Assembly: GCA_044351265.1 (NCBI GenBank)
Contig: JBILGC010000013.1
Coordinates: 1-41,724 of the forward strand
Length of the DNA: 41,724 nt
From: JAJTFA01 sp044351265
GTDB lineage: Bacteria; Bacteroidota; Bacteroidia; UKL13-3
Direction: 5' to 3'
This document shows positions 14,472-24,265 of this stretch, piece by piece. The stretch's first letter is position 1. Every line of letters starts with the position of its first letter. The position numbers were made by a program, and so were the translations under genes. The notes beneath the pieces are model-generated. The model was given only the letters and a program-made list of their open reading frames with translations. It did not search any database and was not told the DNA's origin.

Positions 14472-16106
14472 ATGGCTAAGAAAATATCTTATAACGTAGA
14501 TGCCCGCGATGGTTTAAAACGCGGTGTAGATGCATTGGCAAATGCAGTAAAAGTAACACTTGGACCAAAAGGTCGCAATGTGGTAATTGATAAAAAATTC
14601 GGTTCACCTGCAGTTACCAAAGATGGTGTAACTGTTGCTAAAGAAATTGAATTAAAAGACCCGGTTGAGAACATGGGTGCGCAAATGGTAAAAGAAGTTG
14701 CTTCTAAAACTGCCGATCAGGCGGGTGATGGAACCACCACTGCAACCGTTTTGGCACAGGCTATAGTTGCGGCAGGTATAAAAAATGTTGCAGCAGGTGC
14801 CAATCCGATGGATTTAAAACGTGGTATCGACAAAGCTGTTGAAGCCATTGTTGAGAATCTTAAAAAACAATCGCAAAAAGTTGGAGATGACAACCAAAAA
14901 ATACAACAGGTTGCTTCTGTTTCTGCAAACAACGATGAAGTAATTGGTAAACTGATTGCTGATGCAATGGCTAAAGTTGGCAAAGAAGGTGTAATTACAG
15001 TTGAAGAAGCCAAAGGCACAGAGACTGAAGTAAAAACTGTTGAAGGTATGCAATTTGACCGTGGCTATCTCTCACCTTATTTTGTAACCAATGCAGACAA
15101 AATGGAAGCCGAACTTGATTCGCCTTTTATCCTGATTTATGATAAAAAGGTAAGCAATATGAAAGAGTTGCTTCCTATACTGGAGCAAGTTGTTCAAACA
15201 GGCAAGCCACTGGTAATTATCGCTGAAGATGTAGAAGGTGAAGCCCTTGCTACTTTGGTGGTAAACAAAATCCGTGGCTCATTGAAAATTGCTGCAGTAA
15301 AAGCTCCTGGCTTTGGTGATAGAAGAAAAGCCATGCTGGAAGATATTGCCATTTTAACAGGTGGTACTGTTATCAGCGAAGAACGTGGATTTAAACTGGA
15401 AAATGCAGATCTAACTTACTTAGGGAAAGCTGAGAAAATTTCTATCGATAAAGACAACACAACCATTATCAATGGTGCAGGTAAAAAAGAAGACATTACC
15501 GCACGTGTGGGTCAGATTAAAGCACAAATTGAAAATACCACCAGCGATTATGATCGTGAGAAATTACAGGAACGTTTGGCTAAACTGGCAGGTGGTGTAG
15601 CAGTATTATACATCGGTGCTGCAACTGAGGTTGAAATGAAAGAAAAGAAAGACCGTGTAGATGACGCATTGCATGCAACACGTGCTGCCGTAGAAGAAGG
15701 TATTGTTGCAGGTGGTGGTGTGGCTTATATCCGCGCGCTAGATGCACTTGAGAAATTGAAAGGTGCCAACGAAGATGAGAACACAGGCATTGCCATTATT
15801 AAGCGTGCCGTAGAAGAACCACTTCGTCAGATTGTTGCTAATGCAGGTGGCGAGGGTTCAGTAGTAGTAAACAAAGTACGTGAAGGTAAAGCTGATTTTG
15901 GCTATAACGCGCGCACAGAAGCTTATGAAAATCTGATTGCTGCCGGTGTAATAGATCCTACCAAGGTTAGCCGTGTAGCGCTTCAAAATGCTGCTTCTGC
16001 TGCTGCTATGATCTTAACTACTGAGTGTGCACTGGTTGAAGAGAAAGAAGAGAAAGCACCTGCTATGCCTGCCGGAATGCCTGGCGGTATGGACGGTATG
16101 TATTAA
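14472..16106 (+). CDS. groEL: Chaperonin GroEL
   Basis: GroEL is the 60-kDa ATP-driven folding chamber. The 544-residue protein has VTLGPKGRNVVIDK, the ATP site DGTTTATVLAQA near residue 87, KAPGFGDRRKAMLEDIA, and the flexible Gly-Met tail ending GGMPGGMDGMY. It begins 34 bases after groES, ends 22 bases before a strong terminator, and appears to be the only chaperonin operon in the window. Regulation is probably heat-induced, but no CIRCE box is seen. Confidence 0.99.
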   Translation: MAKKISYNVDARDGLKRGVDALANAVKVTLGPKGRNVVIDKKFGSPAVTKDGVTVAKEIELKDPVENMGAQMVKEVASKTADQAGDGTTTATVLAQAIVAAGIKNVAAGANPMDLKRGIDKAVEAIVENLKKQSQKVGDDNQKIQQVASVSANNDEVIGKLIADAMAKVGKEGVITVEEAKGTETEVKTVEGMQFDRGYLSPYFVTNADKMEAELDSPFILIYDKKVSNMKELLPILEQVVQTGKPLVIIAEDVEGEALATLVVNKIRGSLKIAAVKAPGFGDRRKAMLEDIAILTGGTVISEERGFKLENADLTYLGKAEKISIDKDNTTIINGAGKKEDITARVGQIKAQIENTTSDYDREKLQERLAKLAGGVAVLYIGAATEVEMKEKKDRVDDALHATRAAVEEGIVAGGGVAYIRALDALEKLKGANEDENTGIAIIKRAVEEPLRQIVANAGGEGSVVVNKVREGKADFGYNARTEAYENLIAAGVIDPTKVSRVALQNAASAAAMILTTECALVEEKEEKAPAMPAGMPGGMDGMY

Positions 16107-16128
16107 TCTTAAAATCATACAAACCCAA

Positions 16129-16160
16129 AAGCCTGAATCGAAACGATTCAGGCTTTTTTA
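16129..16160 (+). terminator. Terminator of groES-groEL
   Basis: AAGCCTGAATCG, AAA, CGATTCAGGCTT: a perfect 12-pair stem followed by TTTTA. Confidence 0.95.
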
Positions 16161-16202
16161 TTTAACCTGTTTGTATATCGGAATTTTATTAATGTTGTAA
16201 AC

Positions 16203-17363
16203 ATGAAACTACTTAAACGAATTGGCATTAGCCTTATGCTTATTATCCTGCTGCTTGAAATAGCGCTGCTTGCCACTGGTAATACCTATGTAAACAAGGT
16301 TTTAGCAATGACCATTTTTAGCGGGAAAATGAGTCCTGATATTGATGAGGTGAATGCATTTCCTTTTAATGAAGTAAAAGCTGATTCTGCCCAGCCTTGG
16401 CCCTATGCAGCTTCCTATAATCAGTCTACTGTAAACAAGGCCATTTTAGATAAAATAAATTATTACCAAACCGTTGCTTTGCTTGTTATAAAAAATGATA
16501 GCCTACTTTATGAGCAATATTGGGAAAACTATGATTCGGGAAGTGTGGCAAACTCTTTTTCAATGGCCAAGAGTATTATAGGTATGCTCATCGGATGCGC
16601 AGTTACTGAAGGATTAATAAAGAATATAGACAAGCCCGTTGGTCATTATTTGCCTGAGTTTAAAGAGGGCGAAAAAAGCAAGATCACCATCAGACATTTA
16701 CTTACCATGAGCAGTGGCTTGGATTTTAAGGAAGAATACGTGAGTCCGCTGGCATGGCCTGCAGAGGCTTACTACGGACCGGATGTAAATACACTTACCC
16801 TTAAGGCGAATGTAGTAGCAGAACCGGGCAAAATTTGGCACTACAAAGGTGGCGATACACAATTACTGGGTATGATATTAAAAAAAGTAACCGGTAAAAC
16901 CATTGCCGCTTATGCCACTGAAAAGCTTTGGAAACCCATTGGTGCTGAGAAAACTGCTTTTTGGAGCATAGATGATAAGGGAATGGAAAAAGTTAGTTGC
17001 TGTTGGTATACCAACGCAAGAGATTTTGCCAAACTTGCCAAACTCATGATGCAGCATGGAAAATGGAATGGCAAACAGATTATTGACTCAGCCTATGTGG
17101 CAGAATCTGTTATACCTGCTAATCTGGTTGACAGAGAAGGTAAGCCCAATAATAAATACGGATTTAAATGGTGGCTGATGGAGCATAAAGGTCATTCCAT
17201 TTTTTATATGCGAGGCATTAGAGGGCAATATGTATTTGCCATACCCTCTCTTAACATGATTGTAGTGCGCTATGGCCACAAACGAGCGCCCAAAGCCGGA
17301 GATGAGTTACCCGAAGATATTTTTGTTTACTTAGATGCTGCTATGAATATGGTTAATTCGTGA
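16203..17363 (+). CDS. Beta-lactamase-fold serine hydrolase (class C/AmpH-like)
   Basis: This 386-residue protein has an N-terminal hydrophobic segment (about residues 8-27), probably an uncleaved anchor or signal, then a serine beta-lactamase/D-Ala peptidase fold. NSFSMAKSIIGM gives the SxxK nucleophile motif, IRHLLTMSSGLDF is typical of the family, and HYKGGDTQLLG stands where YxN would be, with Gly in the Asn place. GIRGQY near residue 340 may be the third motif (HxG usually). Such proteins range from esterases to peptidoglycan peptidases, so antibiotic hydrolysis should not be assumed. It is separated from groEL by a terminator and from hisS by a 144-base gap. Confidence 0.85.
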   Translation: MKLLKRIGISLMLIILLLEIALLATGNTYVNKVLAMTIFSGKMSPDIDEVNAFPFNEVKADSAQPWPYAASYNQSTVNKAILDKINYYQTVALLVIKNDSLLYEQYWENYDSGSVANSFSMAKSIIGMLIGCAVTEGLIKNIDKPVGHYLPEFKEGEKSKITIRHLLTMSSGLDFKEEYVSPLAWPAEAYYGPDVNTLTLKANVVAEPGKIWHYKGGDTQLLGMILKKVTGKTIAAYATEKLWKPIGAEKTAFWSIDDKGMEKVSCCWYTNARDFAKLAKLMMQHGKWNGKQIIDSAYVAESVIPANLVDREGKPNNKYGFKWWLMEHKGHSIFYMRGIRGQYVFAIPSLNMIVVRYGHKRAPKAGDELPEDIFVYLDAAMNMVNS

Positions 17364-17484
17364 GTCGTAATATATAAACTGGTTACACCCTTGTTTACTA
17401 GGAATATGAATCAGATTGAAAATAAACTAGATTCTGTAAGTACTACACCCTCATTAAAATAGTAAATCAATCCAATTAAAATTT

Positions 17485-17492
17485 TATTTTCG
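17485..17492 (+). promoter_or_regulatory. Candidate hisS -7 element (TATTTTCG)
   Basis: The same octamer seen before surE and the cyclophilin gene, 15 bases before the hisS ATG. No upstream box is clear. Confidence 0.35.
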
Positions 17493-17507
17493 CTTCCGCG
17501 AGATACA

Positions 17508-18947
17508 ATGAATAAAAAACCTACTTTACCTAAAGGCACAAGAGATTTTGGACCGCTGCAGGTACAACGCAGAAAATATATTTTACAAACTATTGAAAAG
17601 GTTTTTAAAAAATATGGCTTTATGCCTATTGAAACACCAGTTATGGAGAATCTCTCTACCCTTGAAGGCAAATATGGTGAGGAAGGCGATCAGTTATTGT
17701 TTAGAATTTTGAATTCTGGCGACTATCTGAAAGAACTAAAAGATTATAATGACCGTATGCTGGCTGATGAAAGTATGGATAGAACTTTTCTTCCTACCAT
17801 CAGTGGTAAATTAAATGACTTGGATGCTAAAGTTTCAATGAAATTTATTGCCGAGAAAGGACTGCGTTATGACCTTACGGTTCCATTTGCAAGGTATGTG
17901 GTGATGAACCGAAATGAAATTACTTTTCCTTTTAGAAGATATCAGATGCAACCCGTATGGAGAGCCGATAGGCCACAAAAAGGTCGCTACCGCGAGTTCT
18001 GGCAGTGTGACGCAGATGTGATTGGCAGCACTAGTTTGTTAAATGAAATTGACTTAATTCTTATTTACACAGAGGTTTTTAATGCATTGGCCGTTCCCTA
18101 CGAAATCAAACTCAATAACAGAAAAGTGCTAGCAGGAATTGCGGAAGTGGTGAAAGGGAAAGAGTACATGAATGCAATTGCACTTTCAATTGATAAGCTT
18201 GATAAAGCGGGTAAAGAAGGCGTAAGAAATGAATTGAGCGAACATGGCTTTACCCAAAATGAAATTCAGTTGTTGTTTGAAATTATTCAAAGCAAAGGAG
18301 AACAACTGTTTGATAAACTGAAAATAAATTTAAAAGACTCGGCCGAAGGATTAAAAGGCATAGAAGAACTTGAGTACATCATCCAAACACTTCGTGCTCT
18401 TCCCAATCAATCTGTAAACTTATCAGCTGATTTCTCGCTGGCCCGCGGATTAACCTATTATACAGGAGCCATTTTTGAAGTGGTTGCTACCGCAGGTTCT
18501 CTTAAAAGTAGTATTGGTGGTGGTGGTCGTTATGATAACCTAACCGGTATATTTGGCTTACCTGATGTTTCAGGCGTAGGTATTTCATTTGGTTTAGATA
18601 GGATTTATGATGTAATGGAAGACCTCTCACTATTCCCTAATTCATTGCAAGCCAGCATAACCCGAGTATTATTTTGCTACTTTGATAAAACAGGACAAAC
18701 CTATGCAATCAATGCAGCTACTCAAATGCGTCAGGCCGGTATTGCTACAGAAGTATATCCAGATGTGGTAAAAAAAATAGGCAAGCAACTAGAATATGCC
18801 AATGCGCTTAATATTCAATTTGCTGTTATTATTGGTGAAAATGAAATCAAATCCGGTAAACCGGTATTGAAAAATTTAACAGCAGGAACACAGCAAGAAC
18901 TTAGCTTGGCAGACATTATAACACATATCCAATCTCACCTTGTGTGA
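17508..18947 (+). CDS. hisS: Histidyl-tRNA synthetase
   Basis: HisRS attaches histidine to tRNA-His. The 479 residues include PKGTRDFGP at the N-terminus, TPVMENLSTLEGKYG, RYDLTVPFARYV (histidine-A loop), motif 2 around QPVWRADRPQKGRYREFWQCD, GLTYYTGAIFEV, and an anticodon-binding C-terminal domain after about residue 375. It is longer than the enterobacterial enzyme (about 424) because of an insert around residues 60-105, which I believe is usual in Bacteroidota. hutH starts 12 bases after its stop, so the two are very likely cotranscribed. Confidence 0.97.
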   Translation: MNKKPTLPKGTRDFGPLQVQRRKYILQTIEKVFKKYGFMPIETPVMENLSTLEGKYGEEGDQLLFRILNSGDYLKELKDYNDRMLADESMDRTFLPTISGKLNDLDAKVSMKFIAEKGLRYDLTVPFARYVVMNRNEITFPFRRYQMQPVWRADRPQKGRYREFWQCDADVIGSTSLLNEIDLILIYTEVFNALAVPYEIKLNNRKVLAGIAEVVKGKEYMNAIALSIDKLDKAGKEGVRNELSEHGFTQNEIQLLFEIIQSKGEQLFDKLKINLKDSAEGLKGIEELEYIIQTLRALPNQSVNLSADFSLARGLTYYTGAIFEVVATAGSLKSSIGGGGRYDNLTGIFGLPDVSGVGISFGLDRIYDVMEDLSLFPNSLQASITRVLFCYFDKTGQTYAINAATQMRQAGIATEVYPDVVKKIGKQLEYANALNIQFAVIIGENEIKSGKPVLKNLTAGTQQELSLADIITHIQSHLV

Positions 18948-18959
18948 GGCATAACTTAT

Positions 18960-20462
18960 ATGAACACTTTTGAGATACACCATCAACTTTCATTTCATGA
19001 TATTTCACATATCCTGAATGACAATAAACAGATTCGCCTATCATTGGATGCTAAGGAAAAAATTACTGCCTGTCGCAAATATCTTGATGATAAAATGGCA
19101 TCAAACAGAGAGCCTGTTTACGGAATCAATACAGGATTTGGGGCATTACATCACACCAAAATTGGCGCAGAAGATTTAGAGCAATTGCAAAAAAACTTGT
19201 TGCTCTCTCATGCCTGCGGCACCGGAGATACTTCACCCAGAGAAATAGTTAAACTAATGCTGCTACTTAAAATTCAATCCCTGGCCTATGGGCATAGTGC
19301 GGTTCAGTTGCAAACAGTAGAGCGTTTGGTTGATTTGTTTAATCTGGATATTTTACCTGTGGTATATGAGCAAGGCTCGCTTGGCGCAAGCGGAGATTTA
19401 GCTCCTCTGGCGCACTTGTGTTTGCCGCTGCTTGGAATGGGTGAAGTGTGGGACCTACAGGAAGGTGAATGGAAAAAAGTTCCGGCAGACTTGCTGCTAA
19501 AACGGCATCAGCTAATACCCATTACACTCAAGTCAAAGGAAGGTCTTGCATTAATAAACGGCACTCAATTTATGGCAGCATATGCAGTGTGGTGCGTAAT
19601 GCGTGCTAACAAACTTGCCGCTTTTGCTGATAAAATTGCTGCTTTATCACTGGATGCCTTTGATTGCCGACTAGACCCTTTTCATCCGGCTCTGCATATG
19701 ATCAGGCACCACAAAGGCCAGGTTCATACAGCACAAGAAATACTGGCTTGCCTACAGGATAGCGAACTAGCTCAAAAGCCCAAAACACAGGTTCAGGACC
19801 CGTATGCGTTTCGTTGCATACCACAGGTGCATGGAGCAAGTAAAGACACCATTGAATTTGCACAGCAGGTGGTGCTAACAGAAATCAATTCAGTTACCGA
19901 TAATCCAAATGTTTTTCCTGACCATGATTTAATTCTTTCCGGTGGAAACTTTCATGGTCAACCATTGGCGCTTTGTTTGGACTATTTAGCCATAGCCTGC
20001 GCAGAGTTGGGCAATATCTCAGAACGCAGAACCTATCAGCTCATATCAGGTCAAAGAGGTCTACCTGCATTTTTAGTTTCAAATCCAGGTTTAAATTCAG
20101 GCTTAATGATACCGCAATACACAGCTGCTTCGATTGTTAGCCAGAATAAACAATTGTGCACACCAGCATCAGTAGACAGTATTGTAAGCAGTAACGGACA
20201 AGAAGACCATGTAAGTATGGGTGCCAACGCAGCTACAAAATGTTATAAAGTATTAAATAACGTGCAACGCATTTTAGGAATTGAGCTGCTAAATGCCACA
20301 CAAGCACTGGAATTTAGGAGGCCACATAAAACATCACCTCATCTTGAAAAATTGGTTGCCAATTACAGGGAGACGGTTTCGTTTATAAAAGAAGATCGTG
20401 CCTTGTATGAAGATTTAGAACTATCCTTCCGTTTTTTAAACCAATGCAGTACCATTTGGTAG
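18960..20462 (+). CDS. hutH: Histidine ammonia-lyase
   Basis: HutH deaminates histidine to urocanate. The 500 residues contain the MIO-forming triad A143-S144-G145 in GSLGASGDLAPLAHL, the catalytic Tyr54 in EPVYGINTGFG, and Ser83-His84 in LLLSHACGTGD. The Ser-His pair marks histidine rather than tyrosine or phenylalanine specificity in this family. Full length for HAL. hutU, hutI and hutG are absent from the window; instead the gene is tightly coupled to hisS, which is unusual for a catabolic gene. A role other than complete histidine breakdown, or a scattered pathway, is possible. Confidence 0.92.
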   Translation: MNTFEIHHQLSFHDISHILNDNKQIRLSLDAKEKITACRKYLDDKMASNREPVYGINTGFGALHHTKIGAEDLEQLQKNLLLSHACGTGDTSPREIVKLMLLLKIQSLAYGHSAVQLQTVERLVDLFNLDILPVVYEQGSLGASGDLAPLAHLCLPLLGMGEVWDLQEGEWKKVPADLLLKRHQLIPITLKSKEGLALINGTQFMAAYAVWCVMRANKLAAFADKIAALSLDAFDCRLDPFHPALHMIRHHKGQVHTAQEILACLQDSELAQKPKTQVQDPYAFRCIPQVHGASKDTIEFAQQVVLTEINSVTDNPNVFPDHDLILSGGNFHGQPLALCLDYLAIACAELGNISERRTYQLISGQRGLPAFLVSNPGLNSGLMIPQYTAASIVSQNKQLCTPASVDSIVSSNGQEDHVSMGANAATKCYKVLNNVQRILGIELLNATQALEFRRPHKTSPHLEKLVANYRETVSFIKEDRALYEDLELSFRFLNQCSTIW

Positions 20463-20553
20463 ATTTTTTGTTTATGTTTTAAACAGACCCCCTTAAGGAA
20501 CCTTATTAAGTATTTTGTTGTTTTATAAAAAGCTTTGTTTACTTTGATAAATA

Positions 20554-21594
20554 ATGAAAGCGAAAATAAGAAATTTAGCTTACCTGCTTAGCCTAACTCC
20601 CGGCCTTGCCGTTATTTTAGGAAACCTTCTGGGCGGTTGGTATAGCATACTCAATTTTACTTATTCTCTTGTTGTGCTTGGTGCAGCTGAGTGGCTGCTA
20701 AAACCTACTAAACAAAATAACAATAGCAAAAAGGATGATACTCTTCCTTTATTAATCCTGTATCTGCATTTGCCGCTTCAAGCATTGTGTTTAGCCAGCT
20801 ATTTTTATGGCATATACAGCCACAACCTCGAGGGTGCCTGGATTTGGGCTGCTGCAATCAGCATGGGTGTAAATACTGGCTCTGCTGCTATTGTGGTTGC
20901 ACATGAGCTCATTCATCGCAAAGAAAAACATATGCAATTTTTTGGTAGATGGCTTTTATTTACAGCAGGTAATTTTTATTTCTATGTAGAGCATCTGCGC
21001 GTGCATCATAAATGGGTTGGCACATCAAAAGATGCAGCTACAGCCAGAAAAGGCCAGAACTTATATTCATTCTTTTTAAGCAGTGGCATGGGCCAGATTA
21101 AAGGGGCTTGGCAACTGGAAAGTGAACGCTTAAGAAAAGCAGGTAAATCAATCTGGAGCTTAAATCATTATGTGGTAAGACAAATTGTATTGCATCTGTT
21201 ACTTGATGCGTTAATCTGGTGTACCCTTGGCTACATCGCGTTACTTGGTTTTGTTTTGCATTGTGTAATAGCTAACTTTCTGCTTGAGTATGTAAATTAC
21301 ATAGAGCATTATGGGTTGAACCGTGATGAGAAAGAAAGAGTAACAGAGTTGCATAGTTGGCAAAGCGATATTCCTGTAAGTCGGTTTCTGCTTATTGATT
21401 TAAGCCGCCATGCCGATCATCATTACTATGCGTCTAAACCTTACCATACATTAATGAGCTATGAAAAAAGTCCGGAACTACCCAGCGGTTATGCTGGATT
21501 GTTTTTTGTTGCCGCCATACCGCCTTTATGGTTTAATTTGATGGATAGAAGGGTTGAGGGATTGAAAGAAACAAGTTTTGGGATTGTGGTTTAG
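20554..21594 (+). CDS. AlkB-type membrane di-iron hydroxylase (alkane 1-monooxygenase family)
   Basis: The 346-residue integral membrane protein has several hydrophobic segments and the full histidine set of the di-iron hydroxylase/desaturase superfamily: HELIHR near residue 117, EHLRVHHK near 147, and RHADHHYY near 288. NYIEHYG near residue 248 is the signature that separates AlkB-type alkane hydroxylases from fatty-acid desaturases. It would need rubredoxin and rubredoxin reductase, which are not seen here. Many Bacteroidota carry AlkB-like genes without known alkane growth, so the substrate (alkane, fatty acyl or other lipid) is open. Confidence 0.85.
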   Translation: MKAKIRNLAYLLSLTPGLAVILGNLLGGWYSILNFTYSLVVLGAAEWLLKPTKQNNNSKKDDTLPLLILYLHLPLQALCLASYFYGIYSHNLEGAWIWAAAISMGVNTGSAAIVVAHELIHRKEKHMQFFGRWLLFTAGNFYFYVEHLRVHHKWVGTSKDAATARKGQNLYSFFLSSGMGQIKGAWQLESERLRKAGKSIWSLNHYVVRQIVLHLLLDALIWCTLGYIALLGFVLHCVIANFLLEYVNYIEHYGLNRDEKERVTELHSWQSDIPVSRFLLIDLSRHADHHYYASKPYHTLMSYEKSPELPSGYAGLFFVAAIPPLWFNLMDRRVEGLKETSFGIVV

Positions 21595-21776
21595 TTATTA
21601 CGGGTCTGGTCGATAAAGTCGGAAGGATGAAGCATAGAATATGTATGATAGAAAGAATAATATTTCTCTTTTGGGCTCCGCGTCTCTGCGTTTAAAAAGT
21701 TAGAAGAAAGTAACATCCAAGTTATGCATAAAACGCATTTGCAAACACAGTTTTTCTTTAATGAAACTGAAGCAAA

Positions 21777-24251
21777 TTACTCCCAAAAATATACCCGTTT
21801 TACGCGTTGAGATATGGCTGTAAGCACTTCATAAGGAATAGTTCCGGTTTTGTCTGCTATTTCTAATATACCGGGCTCCTTTCCAAAAACAATTACCTCA
21901 TCGCCTTCTTTACATACAATATCTGTTACATCCAGCATGGTCATATCCATACAAATGCTACCAACAATGGGTGCACGTTTACCATTAACCAACATATACC
22001 CCTTGCCATTTCCTAATCTTCTGTTAAGCCCATCGGCATAACCAATGGCAACAGTTGCAATCATGGTATCACGGGTTACTTTTCCTTTTCTACTGTATCC
22101 AACTGTTTCGTGCGAACGTATTTGCCTGAGTTGAGAAATAACGGTTTTTAATACACCGATGTGCTGTAATTCCTTTTGCATTTTGCCTGAAGGATCTATA
22201 CCATATAAACCAATTCCTAGCCGTACCATATCAAATTGGGCATCAGGAAAACGAACAATGCCGCTGCTATTTAAGATGTGGCGCAAAACCGGATAATCAA
22301 AAGCAGCCATTAATTGATTGCTCATTTGATTGAAACGGAAGATTTGATCATGCGTAAACTCATCATGCTTTTTTTCTTCACTAGCGGCAAGATGGGCAAA
22401 AACACTTCGAACCCTTATGTTCGGATTTTGCTTTAATGTATCAATCAGTAAGTCCAGTTCATCTTCTTCAAAACCCAAACGTTTCATGCCACAATCCAAT
22501 TCAATATGAATTCCTGTTTCTTCCCCATCACAGGCATTAATCAACTGATCGAGAATATGAAAATTATAAATTTCGGGTTCAAGGTTATGCTTCAAAATCT
22601 GATCAAAGGCAGATGCTTCAGGATTCATAACCATGATGGGTAATTTTATACCGGCCTTGCGCAATACAACACCTTCATCTGCATAGGCAACAGTTAAATA
22701 ATCAACCCTATTAAACTCCAGCACTTTTGCTATCTCATAGCTACCCGCACCATAGCTGTATGCCTTAACCATTCCCATTATCTTAACCTTCGGAGCAATT
22801 TGCTTGCGGTAAACATTGAGGTTATTTACCAAGGCGTTTAGGTTTATTTCAAAAATGGTTTCATGAATACGTTTTTCAAGCAATGCACTTATTTTCTCAA
22901 AGCGGAATTCACGTGCGCCTTTAATTAAAATAATCTGATGCAGATAATCTAAGCTTTTAAAATGCTGAATAAATTGTGCAGTTGATTCATAAAACTGCGC
23001 ATGCGTATCAAACACTTGTTTATTGCGGAACATAACCGGACCAATACAAACAATGTGCGATACATTCTTATGTCTTAGCAATGCGGCAACCTGCTTATAC
23101 AAATCACTTTCCGATACACCACTTTGCAATATGTCAGATAAAATAACAGTTTTTTGATAGCCTGCACTTTGCTGCTCCATGAAATCGAGTGCAATTTGCA
23201 AGGCATTGATATCAGCGTTGTAGCTATCGTTTATCAGTATACAATTATTATTTCCTTCTTTGAGCTGTAAACGCATCTCTATAGACTGTAAGGCTTCAAA
23301 ACGTTTCAGGACATCGGTAGATAGCCTGTTTATAGCGGCAAGAAGAGCAAAACAGGAACAGGCATTATTAATGGATGCTTCATCGGTAAAAGGTATGCTT
23401 ACGCTAAGCAAGTGTGAACCCCTGCGCCATTTGATTTGCGTTTGTCCTGATTTTACTTCTGCCTGAAAATTGCAATCGGCAGCAATACCTGAAAGACTCC
23501 AGGTAAAAGTTTTAAGCTTTGGGTGCCTTGGCAAAAACTGAATAATACCCTCCTCTACGTCTTCATAATCTCTACTGTATATAAGTAAACCGGCATCTTT
23601 AAACAGCTGCAACTTTTCATGTAATTTTTCCTTCCGAGAATGGAAGCCCTCATCGTGTGCTGAACCTAGGTAGGTAAAAATACCAATGTCGGGCTTAATG
23701 ATCTGCTCTAGCTTGCCCATTTCACCTTTTAAAGAAATTCCGGCTTCAAAAACACCTAGTTGATGGGAACCCTGCATTTGCCAAACAGATAGCGGCACAC
23801 CAACCTGTGAGTTATAACTTTTAGGGTTGCGTACCACATTTACATCCTCTTTAAGGAGGTGATAAAGCCATTCCTTCACAATGGTTTTTCCGTTACTGCC
23901 TGTAATACCAACCACCGGATAGGCAAAGCGTTTGCGGTGATAACCTGCTAATGTCTGCATAGCATACAGCGCATCACCTACTAAGATAATATTTACATCG
24001 GCCGGTAATGCCTCTGCCGTAAATTGCTGAAGCATAAAATTACGCACCCCGCTATCATACACATCTTTCAGATATGCATGACCATCATTTCGCTCACCCT
24101 TTATGGCAATAAACAAAGAGGTTTCAGGATAAACAATCTTGCGTGAATCTATGAGCAAATGCTCAATCCTATCGGCAATGCCTAAACCTGCCGCCTGATG
24201 CACCAGTTTGCCTTGAACAATTTCAGCAATTTCCTGTATGGCGTATGACAT
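21777..24251 (-). CDS. murF/alr: Fused MurF-like ligase / alanine racemase
   Basis: An 824-residue fusion. Residues 1 to about 460 are a Mur ligase of the MurF type, with the ATP loop GITGSNGKT at 115-123, NPKSYNSQVGVPLS, and NDSYNADINALQ. Residues from about 462 are a PLP alanine racemase, with Lys496 in MVKAYSYGAG as the Schiff-base lysine, RLGIGLYGIDPS, and SICMDMTMLDVTDI. Alr makes D-Ala, and MurF adds D-Ala-D-Ala to the UDP-MurNAc tripeptide, so one chain covers supply and use. This fusion is characteristic of Bacteroidota. The residue after GKT is Ile rather than the usual Thr/Ser. The MFS gene lies 14 bases upstream, so they are probably cotranscribed. Confidence 0.93.
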   Translation of the reverse strand: MSYAIQEIAEIVQGKLVHQAAGLGIADRIEHLLIDSRKIVYPETSLFIAIKGERNDGHAYLKDVYDSGVRNFMLQQFTAEALPADVNIILVGDALYAMQTLAGYHRKRFAYPVVGITGSNGKTIVKEWLYHLLKEDVNVVRNPKSYNSQVGVPLSVWQMQGSHQLGVFEAGISLKGEMGKLEQIIKPDIGIFTYLGSAHDEGFHSRKEKLHEKLQLFKDAGLLIYSRDYEDVEEGIIQFLPRHPKLKTFTWSLSGIAADCNFQAEVKSGQTQIKWRRGSHLLSVSIPFTDEASINNACSCFALLAAINRLSTDVLKRFEALQSIEMRLQLKEGNNNCILINDSYNADINALQIALDFMEQQSAGYQKTVILSDILQSGVSESDLYKQVAALLRHKNVSHIVCIGPVMFRNKQVFDTHAQFYESTAQFIQHFKSLDYLHQIILIKGAREFRFEKISALLEKRIHETIFEINLNALVNNLNVYRKQIAPKVKIMGMVKAYSYGAGSYEIAKVLEFNRVDYLTVAYADEGVVLRKAGIKLPIMVMNPEASAFDQILKHNLEPEIYNFHILDQLINACDGEETGIHIELDCGMKRLGFEEDELDLLIDTLKQNPNIRVRSVFAHLAASEEKKHDEFTHDQIFRFNQMSNQLMAAFDYPVLRHILNSSGIVRFPDAQFDMVRLGIGLYGIDPSGKMQKELQHIGVLKTVISQLRQIRSHETVGYSRKGKVTRDTMIATVAIGYADGLNRRLGNGKGYMLVNGKRAPIVGSICMDMTMLDVTDIVCKEGDEVIVFGKEPGILEIADKTGTIPYEVLTAISQRVKRVYFWE

Positions 24252-24265
24252 AGTTGGCAGACCGA

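Noticed and set aside
16203..17363. Antibiotic-resistance beta-lactamase
   Set aside because: The fold and SxxK are present but the second and third motifs are altered; this wider hydrolase family is usually unrelated to resistance.
18960..20462. Tyrosine ammonia-lyase or aryl-polyene/flexirubin cluster gene
   Set aside because: Residues Ser83-His84 indicate histidine specificity, and no ketosynthase or other pigment genes are nearby.
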